A DNA stretch of 64,000 bases, taken from NCBI GenBank assembly GCA_029259935.1, contig JAJDEH010000298.1, forward strand, positions 1 through 64,000, given 5' to 3'. The stretch is from Planctomycetota bacterium. Its GTDB lineage: Bacteria; Planctomycetota; Planctomycetia; Pirellulales; Pirellulaceae. The notes beneath the pieces were generated by a model that was not told the origin of the DNA, ran no database searches, and worked only from the letters and a program-made list of their open reading frames with translations. Each line of letters starts with the position of its first letter. Within the stretch, counting starts at the first letter, position 1. The translations under genes and the position numbers were made by a program. Positions 51,749 through 60,371 of the stretch are shown here, piece after piece.

Positions 51749-53092
51749 ATGAACATGACATCGAGTTTATTGAAATGGACGGCGCTGGCGGTTTGCTGCG
51801 CTCGATTGAGTTTTGCTGGAGATTTGCAAGAACGTCAGGCTGCCAACTGGCATCAGTGGCGCGGCCCGCAGGCCACGGGAGTCGCGCCGCTGGGTAAACC
51901 GCCGGTGACCTGGAGCGAAAGCGAAAACGTTCAGTGGAAAATCAAGCTCACGGGCCACGGCAGTTCCACACCGATTATCTGGGACGACAAAGTGTTCATG
52001 TTGACCACGATCGACACCGGAAAGGTCGATCCTAATCTGACACCTCCCAGCGAGCAGCCTAAACGGCCGTTCGGAATCACCTACCCCAACACCGTCCACC
52101 AATTCGTCGTGCTTTGTCTTGACCGGGCCAGCGGCAAGGAATTGTGGCGTCGCGTGGCGATTGAAAAAGTGCCCGACGAAGGACATCACGGCGATAACAG
52201 TTTTGCATCTTCTTCGCCGACGACCGATGGCGAGCGGCTTTATGTCTGGTTCGGCTCGGCGGGCCTGTATTGTTATGACCTCGACGGGAAACTCCTTTGG
52301 AAACGAGATTTGGGCAAAGTCAAAACTCGGCTCAGTTTCGGCGAAGCGGCATCGCCCGTGGTTCATGACGGCCGAGTCATTGTGATCCGCGATCAGGAAG
52401 AGCAGTCGTATATCGTTGTCATGGATGCACTGACGGGTAAAACCATTTGGCGGCAAGATCGAGATGAGCCGAGCGCCTGGGCCACGCCGTTGGTCATCGA
52501 ACGCGCGGGCCGAACCCAAGTCGTCACCAACGGCAAGATCCGGGTTCGCAGCTACGACTTTGGCGACGGTTCGCTGCTATGGGAGTGCGGCGGACAGGTC
52601 TCGAATGTCACGCCCTCCCCCGTGGCGACCGCCGACACCGTGTTTTGCATGAGCGGCTATCGAGGATCGGCATTGCTTGCCCTGCCACTGGAAGCCAAGG
52701 GGGATATCACTGAATCGGATCAGATCAAGTGGTCGAAGTCGCGCGGTACTCCGTATGTTCCATCACCACTGCTGTACGATGGCCTGCTGTATTTCAATCA
52801 GTCGAACAACGCCATTCTGTCCTGTGTCGATGCCAAGTCGGGGAAGGAATTGATAGAACGGACGCGCATGCCCGAAGTCCAGCGACTTTACGGCTCGCCG
52901 GTCGGTGCCGCGGGTCGCGTCTATTTCGCGGGCCGCAACGGCGGAACGTTGGTTCTCGAACGTGGCGACGAATTCAAAGTTCTGGCCACCAACAAACTGG
53001 ATGAAGGAACCGATGCGTCACCAGCGATTGCTGGCAACCAACTTTTCCTTCGAGGCCGGACGCATCTTTATTGCCTATCGAGCGGCGACTGA
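51749..53092 (+). CDS. Secreted PQQ-type beta-propeller protein (single propeller)
   Basis: A 447-residue protein with a signal peptide (LKWTALAVCCARLSFAG). The mature part begins NWHQWRGPQATGVAP, the usual WRG-P start of these planctomycete propellers, and has seven or eight repeats such as VLCLDRASGKELWR, YCYDLDGKLLWKRDL, VMDALTGKTIW, CVDAKSGKELIER and YLFLRGRTHLYCL-like end. The family was named for quinoprotein dehydrogenases but most such proteins lack catalytic residues and only the fold is shared. Unlike the two giant propeller genes in this window it carries no extra domain. Function unknown; expected in the periplasm or at the surface. Confidence 0.9.
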   Translation: MNMTSSLLKWTALAVCCARLSFAGDLQERQAANWHQWRGPQATGVAPLGKPPVTWSESENVQWKIKLTGHGSSTPIIWDDKVFMLTTIDTGKVDPNLTPPSEQPKRPFGITYPNTVHQFVVLCLDRASGKELWRRVAIEKVPDEGHHGDNSFASSSPTTDGERLYVWFGSAGLYCYDLDGKLLWKRDLGKVKTRLSFGEAASPVVHDGRVIVIRDQEEQSYIVVMDALTGKTIWRQDRDEPSAWATPLVIERAGRTQVVTNGKIRVRSYDFGDGSLLWECGGQVSNVTPSPVATADTVFCMSGYRGSALLALPLEAKGDITESDQIKWSKSRGTPYVPSPLLYDGLLYFNQSNNAILSCVDAKSGKELIERTRMPEVQRLYGSPVGAAGRVYFAGRNGGTLVLERGDEFKVLATNKLDEGTDASPAIAGNQLFLRGRTHLYCLSSGD

Positions 53093-53156
53093 GATCGCGG
53101 CAAGTGGCCTGCAGGACACGGGCAGAGATTACTACGGATAGGTTGGATTTCTCAGC

Positions 53157-53621
53157 ATGATTCATTACTACAACGGCCAAAGCCGGGCCGTGGCGGACAT
53201 TTTCCAATCCGCCGTCCATCAGACAGCCAGTTCATGCTACACCGTTCAACAGGTCAATGCCTGGGCCCCCAGTCCCATCGACTACGACCACTGGCGGGCC
53301 CGGTGCGAACTTAAACGCCCCTTCCTCTACGTGCGGGATGACACGATTTGCGGCTTCATTGAACTCGACAACGACGGACACATCGACTGCCACTATGTGC
53401 ACCCCGACTTCAACCGCTTGGGCATCGGATCGGCGTTGCTGAAGCATGTGATCCAGATCGCCGCCGATATGAATTTCCCAAAGCTGTATGTTGAAGCCAG
53501 CCATCTTGCCAAGGGCTTATACCTCAAGCATGGTTTCACAACGGTCCGGACCAATGAGGTGATCAGGGACGGCGTGGTGTTGGAAAATTGGATCCTGGAA
53601 CGACTCGATAGCGAACGTTAG
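53157..53621 (+). CDS. GNAT-family N-acetyltransferase
   Basis: A 154-residue protein, the usual length for stand-alone GNATs. Key elements are an N-terminal MIHYYNGQSRAVADIFQSAV, strand-and-turn DTICGFIELDNDGHID, the acetyl-CoA loop region CHYVHPDFNRLGIGSALLKHVIQIA (R-x-x-G-I-G-S type, matching R/Q-x-x-G-x-G/A), and LYVEASHLAKGLYLKHGF at the end. It should transfer acetyl from acetyl-CoA to an amine; the substrate is unknown. It opens a run of enzyme genes all on the plus strand. Confidence 0.87.
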   Translation: MIHYYNGQSRAVADIFQSAVHQTASSCYTVQQVNAWAPSPIDYDHWRARCELKRPFLYVRDDTICGFIELDNDGHIDCHYVHPDFNRLGIGSALLKHVIQIAADMNFPKLYVEASHLAKGLYLKHGFTTVRTNEVIRDGVVLENWILERLDSER

Positions 53622-53911
53622 CACGCCAAATTCACGAACATTAACCTGCGGATTGGCGGAATTTGAAATCATCGTCACGAACGAGTGCCTGGTAGAGTTG
53701 GACGTTCGCCGCGACATTCGCTGGCTTGTCGCCCGAAGGTAGTGCCAATCGACAAGTTCTGCCCCCTTGGCGTCCTCATGCGTTTTCTCCCGAACCATCG
53801 GCGCATAAGACTTGTCAGGAGATATCGGCACTCGCAATGTGGCATCCGATATTTTCCACGAAAGCAAGCCAGGTCCGTATGAACTCGCATCCACCCATTC
53901 AAGAAAACCGG

Positions 53912-54442
53912 ATGAACGTCAGGTTGGAGCCCGTTCTGCAAACCGACCTGAAACTGTTGCTCGAATGGATTCCTACTTACGAGCAGATGGTCCAATGGAG
54001 CGGACCTTGGAATTTCGTGTTTCCGCTGGATGAAGAACAACTCGCCCAATACTTCCTGGCGGACGTGACTCCAGACGGATTGCGAAGAATGCAGTTCAAA
54101 GCGGTGGACATCGAATCGGGGGCGATGGTCGGGCAGATCGGTTTTAGCCGCATCAGGGACAACACCCAGGCCGCGGATATGGGGCCGGTCATCGTCGCGC
54201 CAACGTCTAGGAATTCAGGAATTGGATTCCAGATGGTACGACAGCTACTTACGATCGGATTTGTAAAACAGCAGTTGCATCGCATTGAGTTGGTCGTGTT
54301 CACCTTCAACGACGCAGCCATTTCATGCTACGAAAAGGCTGGTTTTCAGAACGAGGGCGTGATGCGAGACGTCGTGCGCGTTGGTAACGACTATTGGCAC
54401 TGGAAAATTATGAGCATTCTCGAAGGCGAGTGGGAAGCATAA
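53912..54442 (+). CDS. GNAT-family N-acetyltransferase, RimJ/RimL-like
   Basis: Start set at the ATG at 53912, giving a standard start (MNVRLEPVLQTDLKLLLEW); another ATG at 53879 adds eleven residues, and the frame opens as far up as 53726. About 176 residues. Acetyl-CoA-loop PTSRNSGIGFQMVRQLL, preceded by PVIVAP, followed by HRIELVVFTFNDAAISCYEKAGFQNEGVMRD, which is the ending expected of RimJ/RimL-like GNATs that acetylate protein N-termini, antibiotics or small amines. Substrate not assigned. It is followed 30 bases later by a methyltransferase gene. Confidence 0.88.
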   Translation: MNVRLEPVLQTDLKLLLEWIPTYEQMVQWSGPWNFVFPLDEEQLAQYFLADVTPDGLRRMQFKAVDIESGAMVGQIGFSRIRDNTQAADMGPVIVAPTSRNSGIGFQMVRQLLTIGFVKQQLHRIELVVFTFNDAAISCYEKAGFQNEGVMRDVVRVGNDYWHWKIMSILEGEWEA

Positions 54443-54472
54443 AATGACTCGGAACGATCGTCGAACGGCACC

Positions 54473-55249
54473 ATGAGCGAATACATCTTTGCTGAACATC
54501 AGAATGACGACGAACTCCGTCGCTTGCGGATGATTGAACAGGCATTCGATCCCCTGACGATTGAACATCTTCAGCAAACAGAACTTCGCGCCGGCTGGCA
54601 ATGTCTGGAGCTTGGCGCCGGTGGCGGTTCAATATTGAAGTGGCTGGCGAATGTTGTTGGCGGTCGTGGGAAAGTTGTCGGAGTCGACAAAGATGTAAGC
54701 CACGTCCGCGATCTGGTCGAGCCGCCAATTGAGACTATTGAGGGCGACTTTCTCGATATCCCGCTGGATCACGCGTTCGACCTGGCCCATTGCCGGTATG
54801 TCCTAATTCACAATCGTGCCAGCGACGACATTTTGCGACGGATCGGTGAATTGCTGAAGCCGGGCGGGTGGCTGGTTGTCGAGGAACCAGACTTTACATC
54901 GGCAAGGCTTCTTAATCCGAACGTCGATGACGCTCACAGGCGTGTCCATGCCGCGATCTGCCGGATGTTTGAGCAAAAGGGTCTCGATCCGGGCTACGGG
55001 TTGTCGCTTCCGGGGAAAATCGCCGCCCAGGGATTTTCGATTGTCGATGTCGATTCACGCATCCACCTCGCTCAAGGCGACACTTGCATCGCCCGCATGA
55101 TGGGCGCGTCCACACAAGCACTTGCTGACAAATATATCGCTACTGGCGAAGCCACCGCGGCGGACATTGATGCCTACATTCGCAACACCAAGAATGAACA
55201 GTTTTGGTCGGTCTACTACGCGACCGTCTCGGTTATCGCCACGAAGTGA
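54473..55249 (+). CDS. SAM-dependent class I methyltransferase
   Basis: A 258-residue protein. SAM loop CLELGAGGGSILKWLAN, acidic strand end VVGVDKDVSHV, motif II-like GDFLDIPLDHAFDLAHCRYVLIH and LLKPGGWLVVEEPDF with the Pro-Gly-Gly turn are all in order. The substrate region after it (HRRVHAAICRMFEQKGL) has no diagnostic sequence, so the target is not known. No signal or membrane segment. The next gene's ATG is 7 bases after the TGA. Confidence 0.9.
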   Translation: MSEYIFAEHQNDDELRRLRMIEQAFDPLTIEHLQQTELRAGWQCLELGAGGGSILKWLANVVGGRGKVVGVDKDVSHVRDLVEPPIETIEGDFLDIPLDHAFDLAHCRYVLIHNRASDDILRRIGELLKPGGWLVVEEPDFTSARLLNPNVDDAHRRVHAAICRMFEQKGLDPGYGLSLPGKIAAQGFSIVDVDSRIHLAQGDTCIARMMGASTQALADKYIATGEATAADIDAYIRNTKNEQFWSVYYATVSVIATK

Positions 55250-55256
55250 AGTCGCA

Positions 55257-55850
55257 ATGTCCCCAGCACGCAGTCTCGCCATCCTGCTATTCGACGACGC
55301 GGAAGTTCTTGATTTCTGCGGTCCTTTTGAGGTCTTTTCTGTTGCCAGCAGGCAAGCCGATCCACCTTCCTTCAAGGTAATCACGGTGGCCGAGACGTCA
55401 GGTCCCATCATCGCTCGTAACGGTCTGTCGGTGAATCCTGATCATTCTTTGGCGGTTTGCCCCACGCCAGACATTCTGCTGGTGCCCGGCGGAATGGGCA
55501 CCCGCACGGAGATCAACAACGGGCCGCTGATCGACTGGATCAAGCGAACGGCTGCCAGCGCTGAACTCGTCCTGTCGGTTTGCACGGGCGCGCTGCTGCT
55601 TGGAAAAGCGGGGCTTCTAGATGGACTCGAAGCGACCACGCATCACGTAGGCTTCGATCTTCTGCGAGAAATCGTTCCCACCGCCACGGTCCATGAGGAT
55701 CGGCGTTTCGTGGACAACGGCAAGATCATTACATCGGCCGGCATCGCCGCCGGAATCGACATGAGCCTGCATGTTGTCGGACGACTGCTCGGACAGGAAG
55801 TGGCCGCGGCAACGGCAAGGCAAATGGAATACCCTTGGGAACAGCCATGA
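55257..55850 (+). CDS. DJ-1/PfpI-family protein (isonitrile hydratase/AraC-type domain-like)
   Basis: Start chosen at the ATG at 55257; an earlier frame start overlaps the methyltransferase gene and has no family sequence. About 197 residues. SLAILLFDDAEVLDFCGPFEVF opens the fold as in isonitrile hydratases and in the N-terminal part of GlxA-type AraC regulators, and the nucleophile elbow is LSVCTGALLLGKAGLLDG with Cys in the expected place, followed by a His in ATTHH. No DNA-binding domain is attached, so it is more probably an enzyme or a stress protein. It belongs to the run of enzyme genes here. Confidence 0.87.
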   Translation: MSPARSLAILLFDDAEVLDFCGPFEVFSVASRQADPPSFKVITVAETSGPIIARNGLSVNPDHSLAVCPTPDILLVPGGMGTRTEINNGPLIDWIKRTAASAELVLSVCTGALLLGKAGLLDGLEATTHHVGFDLLREIVPTATVHEDRRFVDNGKIITSAGIAAGIDMSLHVVGRLLGQEVAAATARQMEYPWEQP

Positions 55851-55930
55851 TCGCGGGGACGTCAGGGCTGCCCGTTCGTGGCGTCGTCATGTGAAAGCAA
55901 GTCATGTGAAAGCAAGTAGGGATCAAAGCT

Positions 55931-57088
55931 ATGCCAGTTTCACGCCTTGAACACATCACTAAGATTGGCGTCGAGCAAATGGGCGATCTTGCCGATCGAC
56001 TCGACGATCCCGATCTTTTGCGACTTGAGAATCTTGATACCGACTTGCGACCGCCGCAGTCCGCTCTCGAATTCACCAAGCAAGCAATCGACGACGATGC
56101 GGCCAACAGTTATCTTCCGTTTTTCGGTCTTGATGCGATGCGACAAGCCGCGAGTTCACTGGTCGGATGTCAATCGGGGCAGGAATACGATTGGAATACC
56201 GAATGCGTCATCAGCGCTGGAGGATTGTCCGGCATCCTGAACGTATTGCTGGCCACTCTGGAACCTGGTGACGAAGTCCTGATGACGGATCCGACGTACG
56301 TTGGGCTGATCAATCGAGTTCGTCTGGCCGGCGGAGTGCCTCGACTGGTGCCACTGAATCCAGAAGTCCAAGGTTGGAGGTTGGACTTGGAGAAATTGGC
56401 GCAAATCGATCCTCGGCCCGTGAAAGCGGCGCTTTTAATGAGTCCGTCCATGCCGACAGGGGCCGTAATCAATCGCGACGAATGGCAGGCGTTGGTTGAA
56501 TTCTGTCAGCACGCGAATTGCTGGTGCATCAACAATTCGGCGATGGAGCGGATTCTTTTCGATGATCGTGCCGTTATTCACCCCGCATCCTTTCCCGGTA
56601 TGCGGGAACGAGTTATCACGGTTGGTTCAGCTTCCAAGGAATATCGAATGATTGGTTGGCGCGTCGGCTGGGCAGTCGGACCCGCTAAGATACTCGCGGA
56701 TATTGCTCGTGTTAGTATCAGCAACGCTGTCTGCCAAACAGGAATTGCGATGGGTGCCGTCGCCACCGCCATCAACGATCCTAACGATGGCATTCAATCC
56801 TGCGTTGAAGAGTGGCAACGTCGTCGTAATTTTTTGCTTGCCGAGCTGCGCGACTTCAAGGTAATTCCACCCCACGGCGGATGGTCGTTTCTTGTGGACG
56901 TCTCCGAACTGGGGATGAATAGCCCGGCGGCGAGCAAACGTTTGTTGGAATCGGGTAAGATCGCGGCAACACCGATGGTCAATTGGGGAAGTGCCAACAG
57001 CGGTAAGTACATTCGCATCGTTTTTTCCAACGAGCCCATCCATCGACTCCAAGGAATCGGGAGGCGTTTTCGGGACGCTTTGGCATAA
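55931..57088 (+). CDS. PLP-dependent class I/II aminotransferase-fold protein with altered active-site residues
   Basis: A 385-residue protein of fold type I. The lysine expected to hold PLP is in SASKEYRMIGWRVGW (Lys236), and PLPY-type YLPFFGLDAMRQAAS plus SAGGLSGILN fit the cofactor cradle. Three usual contacts are changed: NPxNPTG reads SPSMPTG (Met174 for Asn), and the SDE-x-Y segment reads NNSAM, with Asn202 for the Asp that pairs with the pyridine nitrogen and Met205 for Tyr. The family is clear, but ordinary transamination would be impaired, so the reaction may be different or the protein may have a non-enzymatic role. It follows the DJ-1 gene by 80 bases. Confidence 0.85.
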   Translation: MPVSRLEHITKIGVEQMGDLADRLDDPDLLRLENLDTDLRPPQSALEFTKQAIDDDAANSYLPFFGLDAMRQAASSLVGCQSGQEYDWNTECVISAGGLSGILNVLLATLEPGDEVLMTDPTYVGLINRVRLAGGVPRLVPLNPEVQGWRLDLEKLAQIDPRPVKAALLMSPSMPTGAVINRDEWQALVEFCQHANCWCINNSAMERILFDDRAVIHPASFPGMRERVITVGSASKEYRMIGWRVGWAVGPAKILADIARVSISNAVCQTGIAMGAVATAINDPNDGIQSCVEEWQRRRNFLLAELRDFKVIPPHGGWSFLVDVSELGMNSPAASKRLLESGKIAATPMVNWGSANSGKYIRIVFSNEPIHRLQGIGRRFRDALA

Positions 57089-57227
57089 CGGACCGAATGA
57101 AGTTGCGACATGGGGCCGTCTTTCGGGTCTCCCCCTTCTTTTTCCCGACAACTGTTTCTTGTCGCTCTATTGCTCCAGATTGGCATTTCTCACTTTTTCA
57201 GATCAACCATGTTCTCGTCGAAGTCGA

Positions 57228-57982
57228 TTAACGTATGGGCGGCAGGCCGAACTGTCGGTCGTACTCCGCATCTAGGTGACACCGCATGCAACGGGCAACT
57301 CGGCCAACCGAGGTGACCGTCTTGCCATCCGCGGAAACCGTTCCGTAGACCCAGCCCTGATCCGTTCCCGGCGTATCGGCGTCATCTTGAACATGATGAA
57401 CAGTCCCTGTTTGTCACCCGCGTAGTAGAAATTCCCGTCCGCGCCGGCTTGGATCGTTTTCGGGTCGAGGGCACGATCTCTCGACCGTTCAAACTTGATG
57501 GGATGCCATGCTTCTTTCACAAGCACCTGCCCCAACGGCGCCGCTTTGTCCTCTGTACCCGGCATTGCTAAATCAAAACGATAGGGCCGACTCTTTCGAG
57601 CATACAGAAAGTAGAGTTTCCGGCCGTGCGTTTCCTGGGAATCGCTTTCGCTAATGCGTCCCAATCCTTCCGGCATCCTGGGCAAACCATAAAGCGAGCA
57701 ATCGAAGGGCGACCATCGCATGGTCTGGTCGACTCGCTCGTACTGCTTGTATTCGGTGGCAATCTCGAGTAGCCGGCCGGCAAAGATCTGGTTGGCCAAG
57801 TCCGACTCGGACTTACTCAATTCCGGCACGTTGACCGCGACTTCTTTGACGTCCATGGCAGTTCGACCCGCTTGTTCCGAATCCGATTCGTCAGGTTTCA
57901 AGCCCCAATAGATCGCCACGCAGACAGTCACGCCCAGAATCAAGCTGAGCCCAAAGGAAAGCGAATTGAATTTCTTCGACAT
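57228..57982 (-). pseudogene. Cytochrome P460-like gene with a frameshift
   Basis: The open frame runs from ATG 57982 (GAGGAG before it) to 57272 and encodes a membrane anchor (LSFGLSLILGVTVCVAIYWG) and a P460-like domain very close to the neighbouring gene, until GLFIMFKMTP. After that the frame diverges (IRRERIRAGSTERF), but shifting by one base near 57378 restores DTPGTDQGWVYGTVSADG and the heme-binding CMRCH, then DAEYDRQFGLPPIR and a stop at 57228. Compared with its paralogue, one C after ACGCC is missing. This is either a recent frameshift or a sequencing error; without the fix the protein would lack its heme site. Confidence 0.82.
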
Positions 57983-58093
57983 GGCCGCTCCTCACGGAAG
58001 CCCTATCAACTGGAATTCGCGTTAGTCCACAACCTCATTGCTCCACCAACGCCGGGACGCATTACCTTGCACTTCGAGTGTCTGTACGTCGAT

Positions 58094-58897
58094 TTAGTGA
58101 TCGAGTACCGCTATCGGAGGCAGACCGAACTGTCGGTCGTATTCCGCATCTTGGTGACATCGCATGCAACGGGCTATCCGGCCAACCGAGGTGACAGCCT
58201 GGCCATCTGCGGAAACCGTTCCGTAAACCCAGCCTTGATCGGTGCCTGGGGTATCGGGCGTCGTCTTAAACATGATGAAAAGGCCCTGCTTGTCCCCGCC
58301 GAAATACGTGTCTTCGCCCGACTTGGCATAGAGCGATTTCTTGTCCAGCGGAGGATCTTGCAATGGATCAAATTTAATTGGATGCCATGCCTCCTTCACA
58401 AGCACCTGTCCTAATGGGGCCGCTTTGCCCTCCTTGCCAGCGACTGCTACTTCATCACGATAGGACTCGCTCTTTCGAACAAAAAGCAAGTACAGTTTCA
58501 GGCCGTGGCCTTCAATGGACTTATTCTTGCTCAATCGCCCCATTCCATCCGGCAACTTGGGTGGATAGGGAAAATACGTGCAAGAGAAGGGTGACCAACG
58601 CATGTTTTGGTCGACTTGCTCGTATTGCCTGTATTCCGAAGCAATCTCGAGCAACCGGCTGGCAAAGATCTGGTTGCCCAAGTCGAAATTGGACTTGCCC
58701 AATTCCACCGGCACTTTGACCTTGCTCAATTCCGTCCGCTCGTTGACCGCGATTTCGCTGACGTCTGCAGCATTTCGACCCGCCTGCTCAGAATCCGATT
58801 CGTCAGCTTGCGAGCCCCGATAGATCGCCACGCAGACCGCGACGACGCCCAGAATCACGAAAAGACCGAGGGTTAGCGAATTGAATTTCTTCGACAT
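58094..58897 (-). CDS. Membrane-anchored cytochrome P460-like heme protein
   Basis: Start at the ATG 58895-58897, with GAGG 7 bases upstream, which gives a membrane anchor (LTLGLFVILGVVAVCVAIYRG); the frame opens earlier at 58960. About 267 residues. The P460-type pattern is seen: KLYLLFVRKSESY ... APLGQVLVKEAWHPIKFD ... GLFIMFKTTPDTPGTDQGWVYGTVS, and a heme c attachment motif CMRCH near the end. Cytochrome P460 in ammonia oxidisers oxidises hydroxylamine via a Lys-cross-linked heme; a shared Lys in KEAWHPIKF is notable but not enough to claim that activity. The tandem gene at 57228-57982 is frameshifted, so this is the intact copy. Confidence 0.85.
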   Translation of the reverse strand: MSKKFNSLTLGLFVILGVVAVCVAIYRGSQADESDSEQAGRNAADVSEIAVNERTELSKVKVPVELGKSNFDLGNQIFASRLLEIASEYRQYEQVDQNMRWSPFSCTYFPYPPKLPDGMGRLSKNKSIEGHGLKLYLLFVRKSESYRDEVAVAGKEGKAAPLGQVLVKEAWHPIKFDPLQDPPLDKKSLYAKSGEDTYFGGDKQGLFIMFKTTPDTPGTDQGWVYGTVSADGQAVTSVGRIARCMRCHQDAEYDRQFGLPPIAVLDH

Positions 58898-59213
58898 GGC
58901 CGTGCCTCGTTGTTGCCGAGTGCATTGAAAGAGGTCGAAACCGACACCCGAATGCGTCAACAGCCGTTCAGCCTTCCTGCCACGTTGGCAAGAATCTCAC
59001 GGATGATTAGATGCGCGTTTTCATTGTTGAATACGCAAGCAGGCAAGTCGAAGTTCAAGCAACGCCAACTTTTTCAATCGACTTGCCTCTTCTAGCGGTT
59101 CGAAGGGGTTGCAAACTCGCGTAGCATTTTGTCATGACAACGAGAGAATTCGACCCGCTCCGCGCTGGTCGGCTACTGCATTTTTTACGCCGTCGGAAGA
59201 GCGGCGTCGGCTT

Positions 59214-60371
59214 TCAGGTCTCCCCCTTCTCTTCCCGGACAACCTGTCCGCCGAGTACGGTGAGTTGGGGCTTCCAAATTGTGCCTTGACGGCTTGATTG
59301 GCGTGTGTCGATGAGCGTACCGGAATGCGCGCCGAGTACGGCTAGATCTGCTTTCGCGCCCGGTTTCAGAATCCCGGTTTCTTCGCCTCCAATCAGCAGC
59401 CGGGCGGGGGTGGATGTCACGGCGGCGAAGACGTCGCGGTCGGGCATGCCGGCAGCTTGCAGTTTTGACATGACCCATGGCAAGTCGTGTGGTGGCGTTT
59501 GTCCCATGTGACCGGATTGCAAGTCGGTGGAAATGGTGTCGGGTGGAAAACCGTCGGCGAGCGCCGCTTCCGCCACTTCGAACGAGAACGACCCCTTGCC
59601 ATGGCCGACGTCGAACCGGATCCCTCGCTCCCGCGCCCGTTTGACGCATGGCAACACACGGCGGCCCGCCACGATGCAATGCGGCCGGCGACGAAAACAA
59701 TAGGTGACGATATCGCTGCGTCGCAGCAGTTCCAGTTGCTGCTCGAGCGGCCAGTCTTCCGGACGACGCATGCCGTACAAGATCGGCAGACCGCATCGCT
59801 CGGCCACCTGCAAGCCTCTGTTCAAGATCTCGCGCGGGTCGCTTGTGCCGCAAGCGTGATGGCTGACGTTCACGGCGATGGCGGGGATATGCATTCGGTG
59901 TCGCTCGATGGCTGCGATGCACGATTCCACGTCGGCATGTTCAAGCTGCTCGAAGCAGCCTGCGTCGGTCGATTCTCCAACACGCGAAAGATTGATGGCC
60001 AGCCGGACTTGCGTCGACGAGGCATGAATCGTGTCTGCAATGTACTGGTCGATGTTCGCGGCTCCGGCATCGCCTTGAGACATCACCGTCGTGACACCGC
60101 GCTGCAACATGAACTTATCCGGATCGACTCCAAAGACTGAGCCGCTTTTGGCGGGATGAGCGTGCAGGTCGATCAAGCCGGGCAGCAGCACACCGTCGGG
60201 GAAATCAAGACACCGCGTCGCTGCAGTCTGGTCATTTTGCGACGGCACATCGACCGCGACAATTCGGTCGCCACGAATTGCCATGCAGCCGGGACCATCC
60301 AGACCAGAAGCAGGACAGACAACCCGTCCGGCGCGTATCAGCAAATCGAACTCGTGCGACGGCCGGCTCAT
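59214..60371 (-). CDS. Amidohydrolase (dihydroorotase/D-aminoacylase-like)
   Basis: A 385-residue protein of the amidohydrolase superfamily, starting at the ATG that overlaps the MFS stop by 4 bases. N-terminal small barrel (DLLIRAGRVVCPASG), then metal motif PGLIDLHAHPAKSG with the H-x-H pair, a GVTTVMSQGDAG step, and late HHACG, DVGHGKGSFSF and TISTDLQSG carrying further metal ligands (His, His, Asp). It resembles the amidohydrolase at 63097 in layout and in the ending IGGEETGILKPGAKADL. Substrate probably a cyclic amide or N-acylated amino sugar/acid taken up by the MFS transporter; inference from context. Confidence 0.88.
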   Translation of the reverse strand: MSRPSHEFDLLIRAGRVVCPASGLDGPGCMAIRGDRIVAVDVPSQNDQTAATRCLDFPDGVLLPGLIDLHAHPAKSGSVFGVDPDKFMLQRGVTTVMSQGDAGAANIDQYIADTIHASSTQVRLAINLSRVGESTDAGCFEQLEHADVESCIAAIERHRMHIPAIAVNVSHHACGTSDPREILNRGLQVAERCGLPILYGMRRPEDWPLEQQLELLRRSDIVTYCFRRRPHCIVAGRRVLPCVKRARERGIRFDVGHGKGSFSFEVAEAALADGFPPDTISTDLQSGHMGQTPPHDLPWVMSKLQAAGMPDRDVFAAVTSTPARLLIGGEETGILKPGAKADLAVLGAHSGTLIDTRQSSRQGTIWKPQLTVLGGQVVREEKGET

